Positions 25,570 to 34,145 are shown, counted from the stretch's first letter. The stretch is 64,000 nt of DNA from Thermocaproicibacter sp041859875 (GCA_041859875.1 JBFLFY010000009.1:1-64000), one strand, 5' to 3'. Program-made: numbers and translations. Notes: generated from the sequence alone by a model not told the origin.

Positions 25570-26628
25570 TCACTCAACGGTAAATTTATAAATCGTCGTG
25601 CTGTGAAAGGGTTCTTCCGGTTTTAGATTTTTATAAGGGAACTCCGGCCGGTTGACAGAATCCGGGTAATACTGTGTTTCCAAGCATACGGCACGGTGCG
25701 GTTTCAGCGGAACGCCGCCGCTTGCTTTCGCGCCCGGTCCAAAAGAATTGGCCGTATAAAGCTGAACCCCTGGCATATCGGTAAATACCAGCATCCGCCG
25801 CCCGCTGGCCTCATCAAAAAGCTCAGCTGCTTTGCGCGAGCCTTTGGAAGCACCCAAAGCAAAATTATGGTCGTAACCCCCGCAGTCCCGAATGGATGGA
25901 AGCTGCGAGCGAATATCCTGCCCAACGGCCTTCGGCTTGCGGAAATCCAGTGCAGTGCCCGCTACAGGCAGAAGCTTTCCGGTTGGAATCAGGCCGCTAT
26001 CTGTTTCCGTCACAGAATCTGCGAAAATCTGCAGTTCCTGTGAAAGGATGCTCTTGGAAGAATCCCCTGTAAGGTTAAAATAGGTATGGTTTGTAAGGCT
26101 CAGCGGGGTTTCCGCATCCGTGCGTGCATGGTACTCAATCATCAGCGCATTGTCCGTCGTAAGCGTGTAGGTCACTTCCGCGTCAACATTCCCTGGGAAC
26201 CCGCTCTCGCCATCCGGGCTGTGGTAAGCGAAGGTAACGGAAGGCGCGTCATCATCATTGTTACTGCATTTAATGCGCCAAACACAGTTCTGCCAGCCAA
26301 CCGGGGCACTGTGAAGGATATTGGGCCCTTCATTTTTCGCAAGGCGGTAAACTTTTTCCCCAATGTGGAACTGAGCCCCGCCGATTCGGTTTGCATATCT
26401 TCCAATGACCGCGCCAAGTACGTCACTCGGCGCTTCATATTCGGCAACCGTGTCATGCCCAAGCACAACATTTTCGGACTTCCCATTTTTGCCCGGAACA
26501 TATAGTTTTGCGACACGGCATCCATAGGTTAAAAATTCCGCCGACATCCCGTTCTTATTTTTAAGGGTGCAGCAGTCAACTTGCAAACCGTCTTTTTGCC
26601 TGCCGAACACCCGCACATCCATGCTCAT
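25570..26628 (-). CDS. galM: Aldose 1-epimerase (galactose mutarotase)
   Basis: Interconverts alpha and beta anomers of hexoses. About 352 residues: FLTYGCRVAKLYVPGKNG, GAVIGRYANRIGGAQF, NEGPNILHS, the catalytic His in LTNHTYFNLTG, GYDHNFAL, and the catalytic Glu in AVCLETQYYPDSVNRPEFP. The ATG at 26628, 7 bases after GGAGG, is preferred; the frame is open further upstream. It follows the glucokinase gene by about 31 bases, so the pair would prepare free hexoses for glycolysis. Confidence 0.94.
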   Translation of the reverse strand: MSMDVRVFGRQKDGLQVDCCTLKNKNGMSAEFLTYGCRVAKLYVPGKNGKSENVVLGHDTVAEYEAPSDVLGAVIGRYANRIGGAQFHIGEKVYRLAKNEGPNILHSAPVGWQNCVWRIKCSNNDDDAPSVTFAYHSPDGESGFPGNVDAEVTYTLTTDNALMIEYHARTDAETPLSLTNHTYFNLTGDSSKSILSQELQIFADSVTETDSGLIPTGKLLPVAGTALDFRKPKAVGQDIRSQLPSIRDCGGYDHNFALGASKGSRKAAELFDEASGRRMLVFTDMPGVQLYTANSFGPGAKASGGVPLKPHRAVCLETQYYPDSVNRPEFPYKNLKPEEPFHSTTIYKFTVE

Positions 26629-26659
26629 CTGTTTTCCTCCCTGCTTAAATTGGATTTTG

Positions 26660-27607
26660 TTATTCTGCAAGCAGCGCGGCGCCGAGGATTCCCGCGTCAT
26701 TGCCAAGCTGTGCACGGCAGATTCGCGTCTGTTTCGCCGAATTCTTTGAATAGACCTCTTTTTTCACTGCTTCCTGAAGAGGAATCATCAGCGGATCTCC
26801 CTCATTGCTTACGCCGCCGCCGATGCAGAGAACATCCGGCTGAAAAATATTAATACAGTTCGTAATGCCGCAGGCCAGGTAATGGATATACTCATCCACC
26901 GCTGCCTTGCCAGCTGTATCACCCGCACGCATAGCCTGAAATGCCGTGCGCCCGTCTACTTTCGCCATGTCGCCTTCCGTTAGGCTCCACATAACGGAAG
27001 AGCGGTCTTTCTTCATCTGCTCCTGCGTCGTAAGGATCAGACCGGTTGCAGAGGCATATGCTTCCCAGCAGCCATGGCGGCCACAAGTGCACAGGCGGCC
27101 GTCCACCTGAATGACGGTGTGACCCATTTCGCCGCCTGCAAAGTTGCTTCCTGCAAGGATTTTCCCGTCGATAATAATGCCGCTTCCAATACCGGTTCCC
27201 AGCGTGATGGCAACCGCTATGTTTGCATTGCGGAGCGCGCCCGCTTTGTACTCGCCGAAAGCGGCGGCGTTCGCGTCGTTTTCCAGCACGACTTTTTTGC
27301 CCAGCTTCTCCTGCAAAAGCTTCTGCATGGGCAGATTGCTGAAATGCAGGTTATTTGAAAATTCAATCACACCGGTTTCACGGTTAACCGTACCTGGGCA
27401 TCCTATTCCAATATAAGGAATATCATGCAGGGTAAGGCCGGCCTTTTGCAGCGTTTCAGCTGCTGCTTCCGCAAGCTGCTGGCATATTTCCTCCCCTGAG
27501 CAGGAGGCTGGGGTTTTGCGGCTGGTTTTCAAAGTCAGCTGATGCTTTTCATCCACGACACCCGCCGCAATGTTCGTCCCGCCGAGGTCAATTCCAAGGT
27601 AATCCAT
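26660..27607 (-). CDS. ROK-family glucokinase
   Basis: Phosphorylates glucose or a related sugar at C6. 315 residues: phosphate-1 loop LGIDLGGTNIAAG, the catalytic Asp in ENDANAAAFGEY, phosphate-2 loop ITLGTGIGSGIII, the ROK zinc motif CTCGRHGCWEAYAS and adenosine loop CIGGGVSNEG. No N-terminal HTH, so a kinase rather than a ROK repressor. The ATG at 27607 is chosen from the family N-terminus MDYLGIDLGG, with AAGGAAC upstream. First gene of a two-gene operon with galM. Confidence 0.93.
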   Translation of the reverse strand: MDYLGIDLGGTNIAAGVVDEKHQLTLKTSRKTPASCSGEEICQQLAEAAAETLQKAGLTLHDIPYIGIGCPGTVNRETGVIEFSNNLHFSNLPMQKLLQEKLGKKVVLENDANAAAFGEYKAGALRNANIAVAITLGTGIGSGIIIDGKILAGSNFAGGEMGHTVIQVDGRLCTCGRHGCWEAYASATGLILTTQEQMKKDRSSVMWSLTEGDMAKVDGRTAFQAMRAGDTAGKAAVDEYIHYLACGITNCINIFQPDVLCIGGGVSNEGDPLMIPLQEAVKKEVYSKNSAKQTRICRAQLGNDAGILGAALLAE

Positions 27608-27646
27608 AAATTTTGTTCCTTCTTTCATGGACATACATTATTTATT

Positions 27647-27676
27647 AGTATACCATTCAAAAAGATGGGTTGTAAA
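27647..27676 (-). promoter_or_regulatory. Promoter for glucokinase-galM
   Basis: Reading leftwards, TTTACA (27676-27671), 18-base spacer ending in TGG, TATACT (27652-27647), about 40 bases before the ATG. Confidence 0.6.
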
Positions 27677-27940
27677 TAACCGAAAGCAGAAAATATCCTT
27701 ATTTTTTACATGAATTGTGGTGCTTCCATATTTCATTTCATTTCTTTCTGTACCTTCCAGTTCTTTATAGGCAACTTCTTTGTGAGTAAAGGTCACAATA
27801 TGTGAATTAAATGTGAGAATAATGTATATAGTAAATATTAAATTGGTATTTTTATGGGGAATATAGTGAAATCCAGTTTATGCTTATAATTGCTGCAGCT
27901 ACTAAACACAATATATAGGCTATGGGAAGGATGAAGCACT
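27677..27940. other. AT-rich intergenic region
   Basis: No gene is visible. A TATAAT at 27885-27890 lies 50 bases before the XRE regulator start and may be its -10; no good -35 is paired with it. Nothing else recognisable. Confidence 0.5.
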
Positions 27941-28339
27941 GTGGTTAATATTCATGAGCGTTTGCGGGAGCTTCGTACAAAGTTTGGGTACACGCAAAAC
28001 CAGGTTGCAAAACTGCTGAACATAGACCGCTCCACCTATGCCTATTACGAAACTGGAAAAACTCACCCTGACGTTACAACTCTTCTAGTCCTTTCTAAAA
28101 TTTACAATCTCTCAATCAGCGAATTACTGGCTGACGAATCCGTGCCGAAATATGTAGCAGACCGAGGCTATGTTTCCGACTATATCCGCGGAAAAAAAAA
28201 TTCCAGCCATATCTATAACCTTACCACATCGGAAAAAGACTTAGTCGGTGCATTTCGCATCTGCTCCCCTGAAGAGCAGCAATGCATTACGGATTATGTA
28301 TTCAAAATTCTGCGAAAGCATCCCCCTCTTCTTAAATAG
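27941..28339 (+). CDS. XRE-family transcriptional regulator
   Basis: 132 residues. The N-terminal helix-turn-helix reads LRELRTKFGYTQNQVAKLL, then IDRSTYAYYETGKTHPD, a Cro/C1-type fold. The C-terminal half has no clear domain. Start GTG at 27941, about 10 bases after GGGAAGG; an ATG at 27931 runs into a stop at once. It lies 58 bases before the DUF4364 gene on the same strand. Target unknown. Confidence 0.85.
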   Translation: MVNIHERLRELRTKFGYTQNQVAKLLNIDRSTYAYYETGKTHPDVTTLLVLSKIYNLSISELLADESVPKYVADRGYVSDYIRGKKNSSHIYNLTTSEKDLVGAFRICSPEEQQCITDYVFKILRKHPPLLK

Positions 28340-28397
28340 CTTGGCTTTCCGTTTTCTCCGATTTGTGTTAGAATAAAAACCGGGAGGCGGGAATTTT

Positions 28398-28988
28398 ATG
28401 AAATTTGATGCTTTCACCGGTGGAATCGAACCGGGCGGGCTGCGTACAAAAAGCGACATTCGCATTCTGGTCTGCTACCTCCTTACAAGTGTCGAAACAC
28501 CGCTCGCAAAAAGCGACCTGGTACAGATTATTGTTGACAATGGCCTTGCCAATTACTTTGAAGTAACCGACGCAATTTCAGAAATGGCTGAAAAGGGTAT
28601 CATTACAGTAAGCGGAGATCATGCGGAAGACTGTGCCGCAACAAAAACAGCACATATGATTTCGAAACAGCTTGACTCAGAGCTTCCGCCTGCCGTACGG
28701 CACAAAGCCCTGTGCGCCGCTGTAAACCTTTTGGCAAAGGCAAAGCGTGAACGTGAGAACCGAGTGGACATTTCGCCCGATGGAAAAGGATTCTGCGTAA
28801 ACTGTCACATTTCCGGAGGGAAAACTGACCTGATGAGCTTTTCACTTCATGTGCCGGATGCCGCACAGGCCAACCTGGTCAAAGAAAATTTTCAGTCTTC
28901 ACCAGAAATTGTTTACCGTATGCTTTTGGCCCTTGTGACTGGTGACCGGGAAATTGCTTCGGATATTCTGAAAAAAGGCAGTTTTTAA
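28398..28988 (+). CDS. DUF4364 family protein
   Basis: 196 residues matching the DUF4364 family of Clostridia, which begins with a winged-helix-like segment (KSDIRILVCYLLTSVETPLAKSDL, then FEVTDAISEMAEKGIITV) and continues with an alpha/beta C-terminal part. The family probably acts in regulation, but its role is not known. GGGAGGCGGG ribosome site; terminator directly downstream. Confidence 0.8.
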   Translation: MKFDAFTGGIEPGGLRTKSDIRILVCYLLTSVETPLAKSDLVQIIVDNGLANYFEVTDAISEMAEKGIITVSGDHAEDCAATKTAHMISKQLDSELPPAVRHKALCAAVNLLAKAKRERENRVDISPDGKGFCVNCHISGGKTDLMSFSLHVPDAAQANLVKENFQSSPEIVYRMLLALVTGDREIASDILKKGSF

Positions 28989-29020
28989 CCGCAGCATTGA
29001 AAAGCGGCTTCAAAAATATT

Positions 29021-29052
29021 TACCGTCTGCACAAAGCAGGCGGTATTTTTTT
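29021..29052 (+). terminator. Terminator after the DUF4364 gene
   Basis: 10-bp stem TACCGTCTGC / GCAGGCGGTA with a 5-base loop, followed by seven T. Confidence 0.9.
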
Positions 29053-29227
29053 CTGCCTTATAATAAATAAGAATAGATAGAAAAGTGTGTGGCAATATGT
29101 TAGAATACAATCTAGTAAACTATGTATTTTTCCGGTCCCCCAATCGATGAAAGATGCAAAGAAAGAACAGCGGTACATCTTCGGCTGCAAATTGGAGTAA
29201 ACTGTATATATTACGGAGGGCATTACA

Positions 29228-30169
29228 TTGGCACTGAACAGCAGAATGCGCGCAATTTTAAAAGCCATTACACAGTTGGAAGTCGTAGATGTGGGAAAGA
29301 CTTATAAGGCGGAACGCCGGTTCGAACTGCTTACTGCAAGGCTGCGCGGCAAACCATCCGACTATAAAATTTACGATCACCAGGTCATCTGCGGCGACCA
29401 TCATGTTCCCGTGCGGATTTTTCTGCCGTCTGGTGACGGTCCCTTCCCCGCGCTTCTGTTTTTTCACGGCGGCGGCTGGGTCACCGGCGGCATTGAAAAC
29501 TACACTGGGGTATGCGTCGACCTTGCCAAAGCGACCAATCATGTTGTAGCCTGCATTGACTACCGCCTTGCGCCGGAGTACCGATTTCCTGCAGCCCCGG
29601 AAGACTGCTACGCTGCCGCAAAAGAAGCTTTTGCTGGGCATATTCCGGGAATCTCTCCAAATGATATTACGCTGATTGGTGACAGCGCCGGCGGGAACCT
29701 TGCTGCGGCTGTCAGCCTGATGGCGCGGGACAGAAAGAGTTTCTCCCCAAAGCAGCAGATTCTTCTTTACCCTGCAACCTTTAATGATCACAGTGAGTCC
29801 TCGCCTTTCCTCTCTATCAAAGAAAACGGTACAGACTATCTGCTGACAGCAAAGCGGGTTCAGGAGTTTATGAAGCTGTACAGCAGCTCGGAAGACGATT
29901 TTTATAACCCATATTTTGCGCCGCTGCTGGAAATTGACTTGGCAAACCAGCCCCGCACACTGATTATTTCTGCTGAATTCTGCCCGCTGCGGGATGAAGG
30001 CGAATACTTCGGAAGAATGCTGCGCGAGGCAGGCAACGATGTGTCGATTTACCGAATGAAGGATGCGCTGCACGCATTTATGATGCTGCCGCCGACTTTT
30101 GACCAGGTGCAGCTTGCCTACCAGGTGATAAATGATTTTTTAATGCAGAAAGGCCTTGGAAATGACTGA
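29228..30169 (+). CDS. Alpha/beta hydrolase, hormone-sensitive-lipase-type esterase
   Basis: 313 residues. Oxyanion-hole motif FFHGGGWVTGG, nucleophile elbow LIGDSAGGNLAAAVSL (Ser in GDSAG), catalytic Asp near CPLRDEGEYF and His in DALHAF. This is the HSL (bacterial family IV) carboxylesterase pattern. Cytoplasmic, no signal peptide. Start TTG at 29228, 7 bases after GGAGGG. The end overlaps the acyltransferase gene, and three genes are tightly coupled, so the esterase and acyltransferase probably act on a common ester. Confidence 0.88.
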   Translation: MALNSRMRAILKAITQLEVVDVGKTYKAERRFELLTARLRGKPSDYKIYDHQVICGDHHVPVRIFLPSGDGPFPALLFFHGGGWVTGGIENYTGVCVDLAKATNHVVACIDYRLAPEYRFPAAPEDCYAAAKEAFAGHIPGISPNDITLIGDSAGGNLAAAVSLMARDRKSFSPKQQILLYPATFNDHSESSPFLSIKENGTDYLLTAKRVQEFMKLYSSSEDDFYNPYFAPLLEIDLANQPRTLIISAEFCPLRDEGEYFGRMLREAGNDVSIYRMKDALHAFMMLPPTFDQVQLAYQVINDFLMQKGLGND

Positions 30170-31481
30170 CGTCAGGGAATGGTCGCGGCTGGACAACGCC
30201 GCTAAAATATTTCCGCCTACCTGCTCAAAGCGGGACCCGAAAGTATTTCGTTTTGTTTGTGAACTGAACGAACCGGTAGATGAAAAAACACTTCAGCCTG
30301 CGTTGGAAAAGACGCTGGAACGGTTTCCCTTTTATAAATCTGTTCTAAAAAAAGGGCTGTTCTGGTATTTCTTTGAAGAAAGCACGCTGAAACCGGCTGT
30401 AGAAAAAGACTGTCAGTACCCCTGTGCGCCAATTTACAATCCGGACGAACCGGGGCTGCTTTTCCGCGTGTGCTATTATAAAAACCGTATTAATCTGGAA
30501 GTTTTCCATGCTTTGACTGATGGGATGGGCGCCGTCCATTTTCTGCGCACACTGGTGTACTACTACTTAATAAAAAAGCACCCGGACTGTATGCCGGAAA
30601 AGTTTCAGCTGAATGCCAGCGAACCGCCCCTTGACCAAATCCGCCAGGATGCTTTTCAAAAGTATTACGACAGCGACAAAAAGGTCAAGTACCAGAAGCA
30701 GAACCGCGCGTACCGGATAAAAGGCCTGCATTTTCAGGACTACCACGCCGGGATTGTGGAGGGAATCTTATCTGCAAAAGCTGTGCTGCAGGCCGCTCAT
30801 TCCTATCATGTAACGTTGAGTGAATTTCTGGCGGCACTGCTCATCTGTTCCATTGGCGACAGTATGTCGGTGCGTGACCGAAAGTATCCGGTTGTTATTA
30901 CCGTTCCCGTTGACCTGCGGCACTTTTTTCCCACACCGACAGCCCGGAATTTCTTCGGGATTATCCATATCGGTCATAATTTTAAAGAAGACGGAAACAG
31001 TTTTACAAAAGTGCTTGAAAATGTGCAAAATTCTTTTAAAGAGCATCTTATTCCGGAAAATATGCTTGGAATCATTGATTTTTACTCTTCGCTGGAAAAC
31101 AATGTTTTTGTAAAAGCCATCCCACTCGTGCTGAAAATACCCTGCCTGAAATTTGGCGGATGGTGGGCCAACCGCCAAGACACTGCGGCAATCTCAAACC
31201 TCGGTATTATTTCCATGCCGCCGGAGCTTTCCCGCTATATCCGCTTATTTGATATAATGATCTGCACCGGGCACCCGCAAATCTGCCTTTGTTCATTTCA
31301 GGATAATCTTTCCATCAGTTATTCGTCGCAGCTTCAAAGTACCGGCATCCCCTGCAATTTTTTTCGAAAGCTGACGGAGATGGGCATCGCGGTGGAAATT
31401 AATTCAAATTTGGAGCAAAAGGAGGTGGGCAGCGATGCTGCACTGCAAGAACTGCAAAATAAGCCTGCCAGGAGACTATAA
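30162..31481 (+). CDS. Alcohol-acetyltransferase/condensation-domain-like acyltransferase
   Basis: About 439 residues of the chloramphenicol-acetyltransferase/condensation-like fold. The catalytic motif HALTDGMG (H-x-x-x-D-G) is at about residue 125, preceded by RVCYYKNRINLEVF, and a second-half signature VPVDLRHFFPTPTARNFFG lies near residue 250. Such proteins include alcohol acetyltransferases and PapA/WES-type enzymes. The acyl donor and acceptor are unknown. The ATG at 30162 overlaps the stop of the esterase gene; a TTG at 30156 is also possible. The 3' end overlaps the next gene by 47 bases. Confidence 0.78.
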   Translation: MTDVREWSRLDNAAKIFPPTCSKRDPKVFRFVCELNEPVDEKTLQPALEKTLERFPFYKSVLKKGLFWYFFEESTLKPAVEKDCQYPCAPIYNPDEPGLLFRVCYYKNRINLEVFHALTDGMGAVHFLRTLVYYYLIKKHPDCMPEKFQLNASEPPLDQIRQDAFQKYYDSDKKVKYQKQNRAYRIKGLHFQDYHAGIVEGILSAKAVLQAAHSYHVTLSEFLAALLICSIGDSMSVRDRKYPVVITVPVDLRHFFPTPTARNFFGIIHIGHNFKEDGNSFTKVLENVQNSFKEHLIPENMLGIIDFYSSLENNVFVKAIPLVLKIPCLKFGGWWANRQDTAAISNLGIISMPPELSRYIRLFDIMICTGHPQICLCSFQDNLSISYSSQLQSTGIPCNFFRKLTEMGIAVEINSNLEQKEVGSDAALQELQNKPARRL

Positions 31482-32100
31482 GCGCTGCCCGCTGTGCAAA
31501 GGAGAACTTACCGGAAGCGCCGAAAAATGCGGGAATGTCTTTCCCCTCATCCATCCTTCGAATGCAGCTGAACACCGTATGCTGAACTTTCTCGCTTTCT
31601 GTTCTGTAGCCGGCACTGTCATCTGCATCGCCATCAATTTGATTCTGCCAGCAAACGGCTGGTGGTTTCTGTTTGTAATAGGAGGCGTGTGCTGCTTTTG
31701 GATTTGTTTTCTGCTTGTTCTGAAAAAAAGAAAAAACCTGCCCAAAACAATTTTGTGGCAGGTTGGCATTCTTTCCCTAATGGCGTACCTTTGGGACCGA
31801 TTCACCGGGCACAGCGGCTGGGCGCTGAACTACGTTTTCCCCATTTTATGCACAGGCGCTATGGTTGCCATGTTTGTAATCGCAAAAGTGCGGAATCTGA
31901 ATATACAAGACTACATCTGGTACCTTGTAATTGACTGTGTTTTCGGGATTCTTCCCTTGACGCTGCTCTTAACCGGCAAACTTTCTGTGATTATCCCGTC
32001 GGCTATCTGCTTTGCGGCGTCTGTTATTTTTCTGGCAGAGCTGCTGCTGTTTGAGGGCAAAACACTTCGGGCAGAGATACAGCGAAGATTTCATCTGTAG
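31435..32100 (+). CDS. DUF6320-type zinc-ribbon membrane protein
   Basis: 221 residues: an N-terminal zinc ribbon (LHCKNCKISLP, then CPLCKGEL, giving a Cys4 site) followed by six or so hydrophobic segments. It fits DUF6320, whose function is unknown. A consensus AGGAGGTG ribosome site lies inside the end of the acyltransferase gene, 47 bases of overlap, indicating translational coupling. It may anchor or regulate the acyltransferase/esterase pair at the membrane (inference from context). Stop codon TAG. Confidence 0.75.
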   Translation: MLHCKNCKISLPGDYKRCPLCKGELTGSAEKCGNVFPLIHPSNAAEHRMLNFLAFCSVAGTVICIAINLILPANGWWFLFVIGGVCCFWICFLLVLKKRKNLPKTILWQVGILSLMAYLWDRFTGHSGWALNYVFPILCTGAMVAMFVIAKVRNLNIQDYIWYLVIDCVFGILPLTLLLTGKLSVIIPSAICFAASVIFLAELLLFEGKTLRAEIQRRFHL

Positions 32101-32287
32101 TGCATCTTAGTCGCACAGAGTATAAATACTATCGGGCAATTTCCGTTTTCTTCAGTTTGAAAGATGGCAGGAGAAGAAGCGCCAAGGCTGCGCAGGCAGC
32201 TCTAAAATAGGGAACCGCAGAGGGTCAGCTTTATCCCACAGGAACCCGGACACAATTCTGAAAATGATGCGCTCCTACTGAAGCAAT

Positions 32288-32332
32288 GAAAAAAGGATGG
32301 CACAGTTTCCCACTGTACCATCCTCTGCTTTT
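32288..32332. terminator. Terminator of the Nudix gene, probably bidirectional
   Basis: GGATGGCACAGT pairs with ACTGTACCATCC (one C/A mismatch, loop of 5) flanked by A and T runs. A closely similar module is found next to tRNA-Ser at 33100-33141. Confidence 0.8.
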
Positions 32333-32339
32333 TATTATG

Positions 32340-32831
32340 TTATTTGCTCAAGCTGAATGCAGGTTCTCTTTCATCCGTGACGATATGTTTAACGGCATTG
32401 GAAATGTTCGGCAATTCGTTCTTGAAAAAAGACGGGAAGGCTTTGTAGTTTGCTAAATCTCTAATGGGAATCCAACGCAAATATTCATTATAACCACAGG
32501 AATTGCTCTCTTGCATAACAGCCTTGCAATCCACCGGTTTCATCAAAAAGTAAAAAGAGATTTCATGATTTTCAAAACCGTTTTCAATAAAAAAGTTTTC
32601 ATGGATAAACAGTAAACGCTCTATCTCGCATTGAATGCCGGCTTCTTCAAAGACTTCACGCAGTACCGCTTCTTCCGCTTTTTCCCCTAAATGTACAGCG
32701 CCGCCAATCGAATAATAATAATCTGAAGTATCCGATGTAACCATTAATACGTTTTCGTTCTCAATGATTACCGCCGCCGCTCTATATCTAAATTTCATAT
32801 GTCCGTCTTGAAATGCACAATTATGTTCCAT
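32340..32831 (-). CDS. Nudix hydrolase
   Basis: 163 residues with a full Nudix box starting at GGAVHLGEKAEEAVLREVF and ending EEAGI (G-x5-E-x7-R-E-x-x-E-E-x-G), so metal-dependent pyrophosphohydrolase activity is expected. The preceding AAAVIIENENVLMVTSD and later FYFLMKPVDC fit the fold. Substrate unknown. Start ATG after an AGGAGGTT ribosome site. It lies between the zinc-ribbon gene and the tRNA-Ser scar and could be cargo of the former element. Confidence 0.9.
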   Translation of the reverse strand: MEHNCAFQDGHMKFRYRAAAVIIENENVLMVTSDTSDYYYSIGGAVHLGEKAEEAVLREVFEEAGIQCEIERLLFIHENFFIENGFENHEISFYFLMKPVDCKAVMQESNSCGYNEYLRWIPIRDLANYKAFPSFFKNELPNISNAVKHIVTDEREPAFSLSK

Positions 32832-32916
32832 ATAACCTCCTATAAGCTAAGTAAAATATAGTCGAAACCAAGTGCTGCAGAAAATTCATAGGCCAATTAT
32901 TCCTAAAATACACGGA

Positions 32917-32941
32917 TTTTTTGGCGGAAGCGGTGGGATTC
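32917..32941. repeat. 25-bp duplicate of the tRNA-Ser 3' end (attachment-site-like)
   Basis: TTTTTTGGCGGAAGCGGTGG plus GATTC, identical to 33140-33164, which is the 3' end of tRNA-Ser(CGA) plus its A/T flank. The similarity continues more weakly for another dozen bases into the T-arm. The two copies are in the same orientation, 223 bases apart. This is the pattern left when an integrative element inserts at a tRNA 3' end. Confidence 0.7.
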
Positions 32942-33099
32942 AATTCGCGGAAAATTCCACCACTGTGTGGGGGAAATGTCACGGAGTGACAAAGAGGGAC
33001 GGAGTTGTTAGCTCGGGCGCGCCTTGGTCGGTCACAGCTCTGACGTGCCACTGGCACGTCATTCAGTACTGCTCCCCTTCGAATCCCTCTTGTGCAGAT
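32942..33099. repeat. Palindrome-rich intergenic element between the tRNA-Ser direct repeats
   Basis: No believable gene. It contains GTCAC-GGA-GTGAC (near 32979-32991) and a perfect 21-base palindrome, TGACGTGCCA-C-TGGCACGTCA (33041-33061). Its base composition is much more G/C-rich than the leader of the Nudix gene. It looks like a small repetitive element or the scar of an excised island. I recall similar sequences recurring in clostridial genomes, but this was not checked. Confidence 0.5.
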
Positions 33100-33141
33100 G
33101 AAAAAAGGACAGCACAGCTCTTCACCGTACCATCCTTCTTT
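33100..33141 (-). terminator. Terminator of tRNA-Ser
   Basis: Reading leftwards from the tRNA, an 11-bp stem with several G-U pairs (GGATGGTACGG with CTGTGCTGTCC) is followed by TTTTTT. It aligns well with the Nudix terminator at 32288-32332. Confidence 0.65.
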
Positions 33142-33144
33142 TTT

Positions 33145-33233
33145 TGGCGGAAGCGGTGGGATTCGAACCCACGGAACCTTGCGGTTCACCTGATTTCGAG
33201 TCAGGCCCGTTATGACCACTTCGATACGCTTCC
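33145..33233 (-). tRNA. tRNA-Ser (anticodon CGA)
   Basis: 89 nt including an encoded CCA. Acceptor GGAAGCG / CGCTTCC, anticodon arm CTGA-CTCGAAA-TCAG with anticodon CGA, a long variable arm typical of tRNA-Ser, and T-arm GTGGG-TTCGAAT-CCCAC. Confidence 0.95.
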
Positions 33234-33323
33234 AAAAGCCGGCCTTTATTTGGGCCGACGTACCTTGATATTATATACCGAGGAATAGAAAAAAGTCAAG
33301 CTTTCAGGGGGCAAAACCCAGAA

Positions 33324-34145
33324 TCAGCCCTGTGCCTGCACAGAGGAAGCGGATTTTGCTTCCGCGGGAAGCGTAACTTCCGGCGCTGAATCGATCTTGG
33401 AAAGCGTACCGGAAAGGCTGCACTTCGAAACCGTTATTTTTACGGTGTTTCCGTCTATGTTCTGGAAAATCTGGTTTACTGCGTCGGCAGCATCCATTTC
33501 CAACTGTACCAGTTTTCCGTTCTCCGTGTTAACATAACAATAGCCATAGACTGGCGGAGCGCTGTCCAGCAAAGTCTGAACAATGGTTTTAGAGTCTCCC
33601 CCAATACCGGAGGCCGTTACAATATTTTCAACAAAGGGGCGAAGCACTTCACTTTTTAAAGTCAGCTCAATTTTATGGACTTTCTGCGAATCAATTTCTG
33701 TGTCGCGCACATATTTCTGGTCTTTCACATTATCCAGTAAATGAAGGATTTCAATCTGCGCGGCTGGGGAAGTGTCCATGTTCCCAGGGCTGGTTTTCTG
33801 CCACCCGGAAGCATTTTTACAGTAAAAATTTATCTGGCCATCCTCCGTAACGGTGTAATTTTCACTTTTATCGGAGGCACTGTCATTCTGAGAAGTCTGC
33901 AGCGACTTTACCGCAAATGGGCTGGCATGAAAATCTAGCTGGTTTGTAGAGTGAAAACTGTGCTGCGAATTGTCTGCTTTAAAAATCAGTGTGTTTTCAA
34001 TAGAAGCACTGCAGCTTTTCATTTTGGAGGAATCCGACTGCGCCTCATGCACCAGAACTCCCGCGTCAGGCTGGTGAGTACAGGCAGATGTAAAGAACAG
34101 AAGCCCTGCAGCAAGGCTTAATATGGCTATTTTCCGTAATTTCAT
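33324..34145 (-). CDS. Lipoprotein of the LppX/DUF6612-like type
   Basis: About 273 residues. Lipoprotein signal peptide: KLRKIAILSLAAGLLFFTSAC with the lipid Cys. The rest is a beta-rich domain with alternating strands such as SCSASIENTLIF, QINFYCKNASGWQKTSP and YGYCYVNTENGKLVQLEMD, resembling the LppX/LprG-like fold (DUF6612) that binds lipids or cell-surface ligands. No specific function is known. The start may be the GTG at 34154, but the ATG at 34145 gives a better spaced GGAAGG site. Stands alone. Confidence 0.7.
   Translation of the reverse strand: MKLRKIAILSLAAGLLFFTSACTHQPDAGVLVHEAQSDSSKMKSCSASIENTLIFKADNSQHSFHSTNQLDFHASPFAVKSLQTSQNDSASDKSENYTVTEDGQINFYCKNASGWQKTSPGNMDTSPAAQIEILHLLDNVKDQKYVRDTEIDSQKVHKIELTLKSEVLRPFVENIVTASGIGGDSKTIVQTLLDSAPPVYGYCYVNTENGKLVQLEMDAADAVNQIFQNIDGNTVKITVSKCSLSGTLSKIDSAPEVTLPAEAKSASSVQAQG

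Noticed and set aside
32821..33219. Minus-strand frame of 132 codons across tRNA-Ser
   Set aside because: It reads through a tRNA gene and the repeat element, so it is not a gene even if similar frames may be annotated elsewhere.
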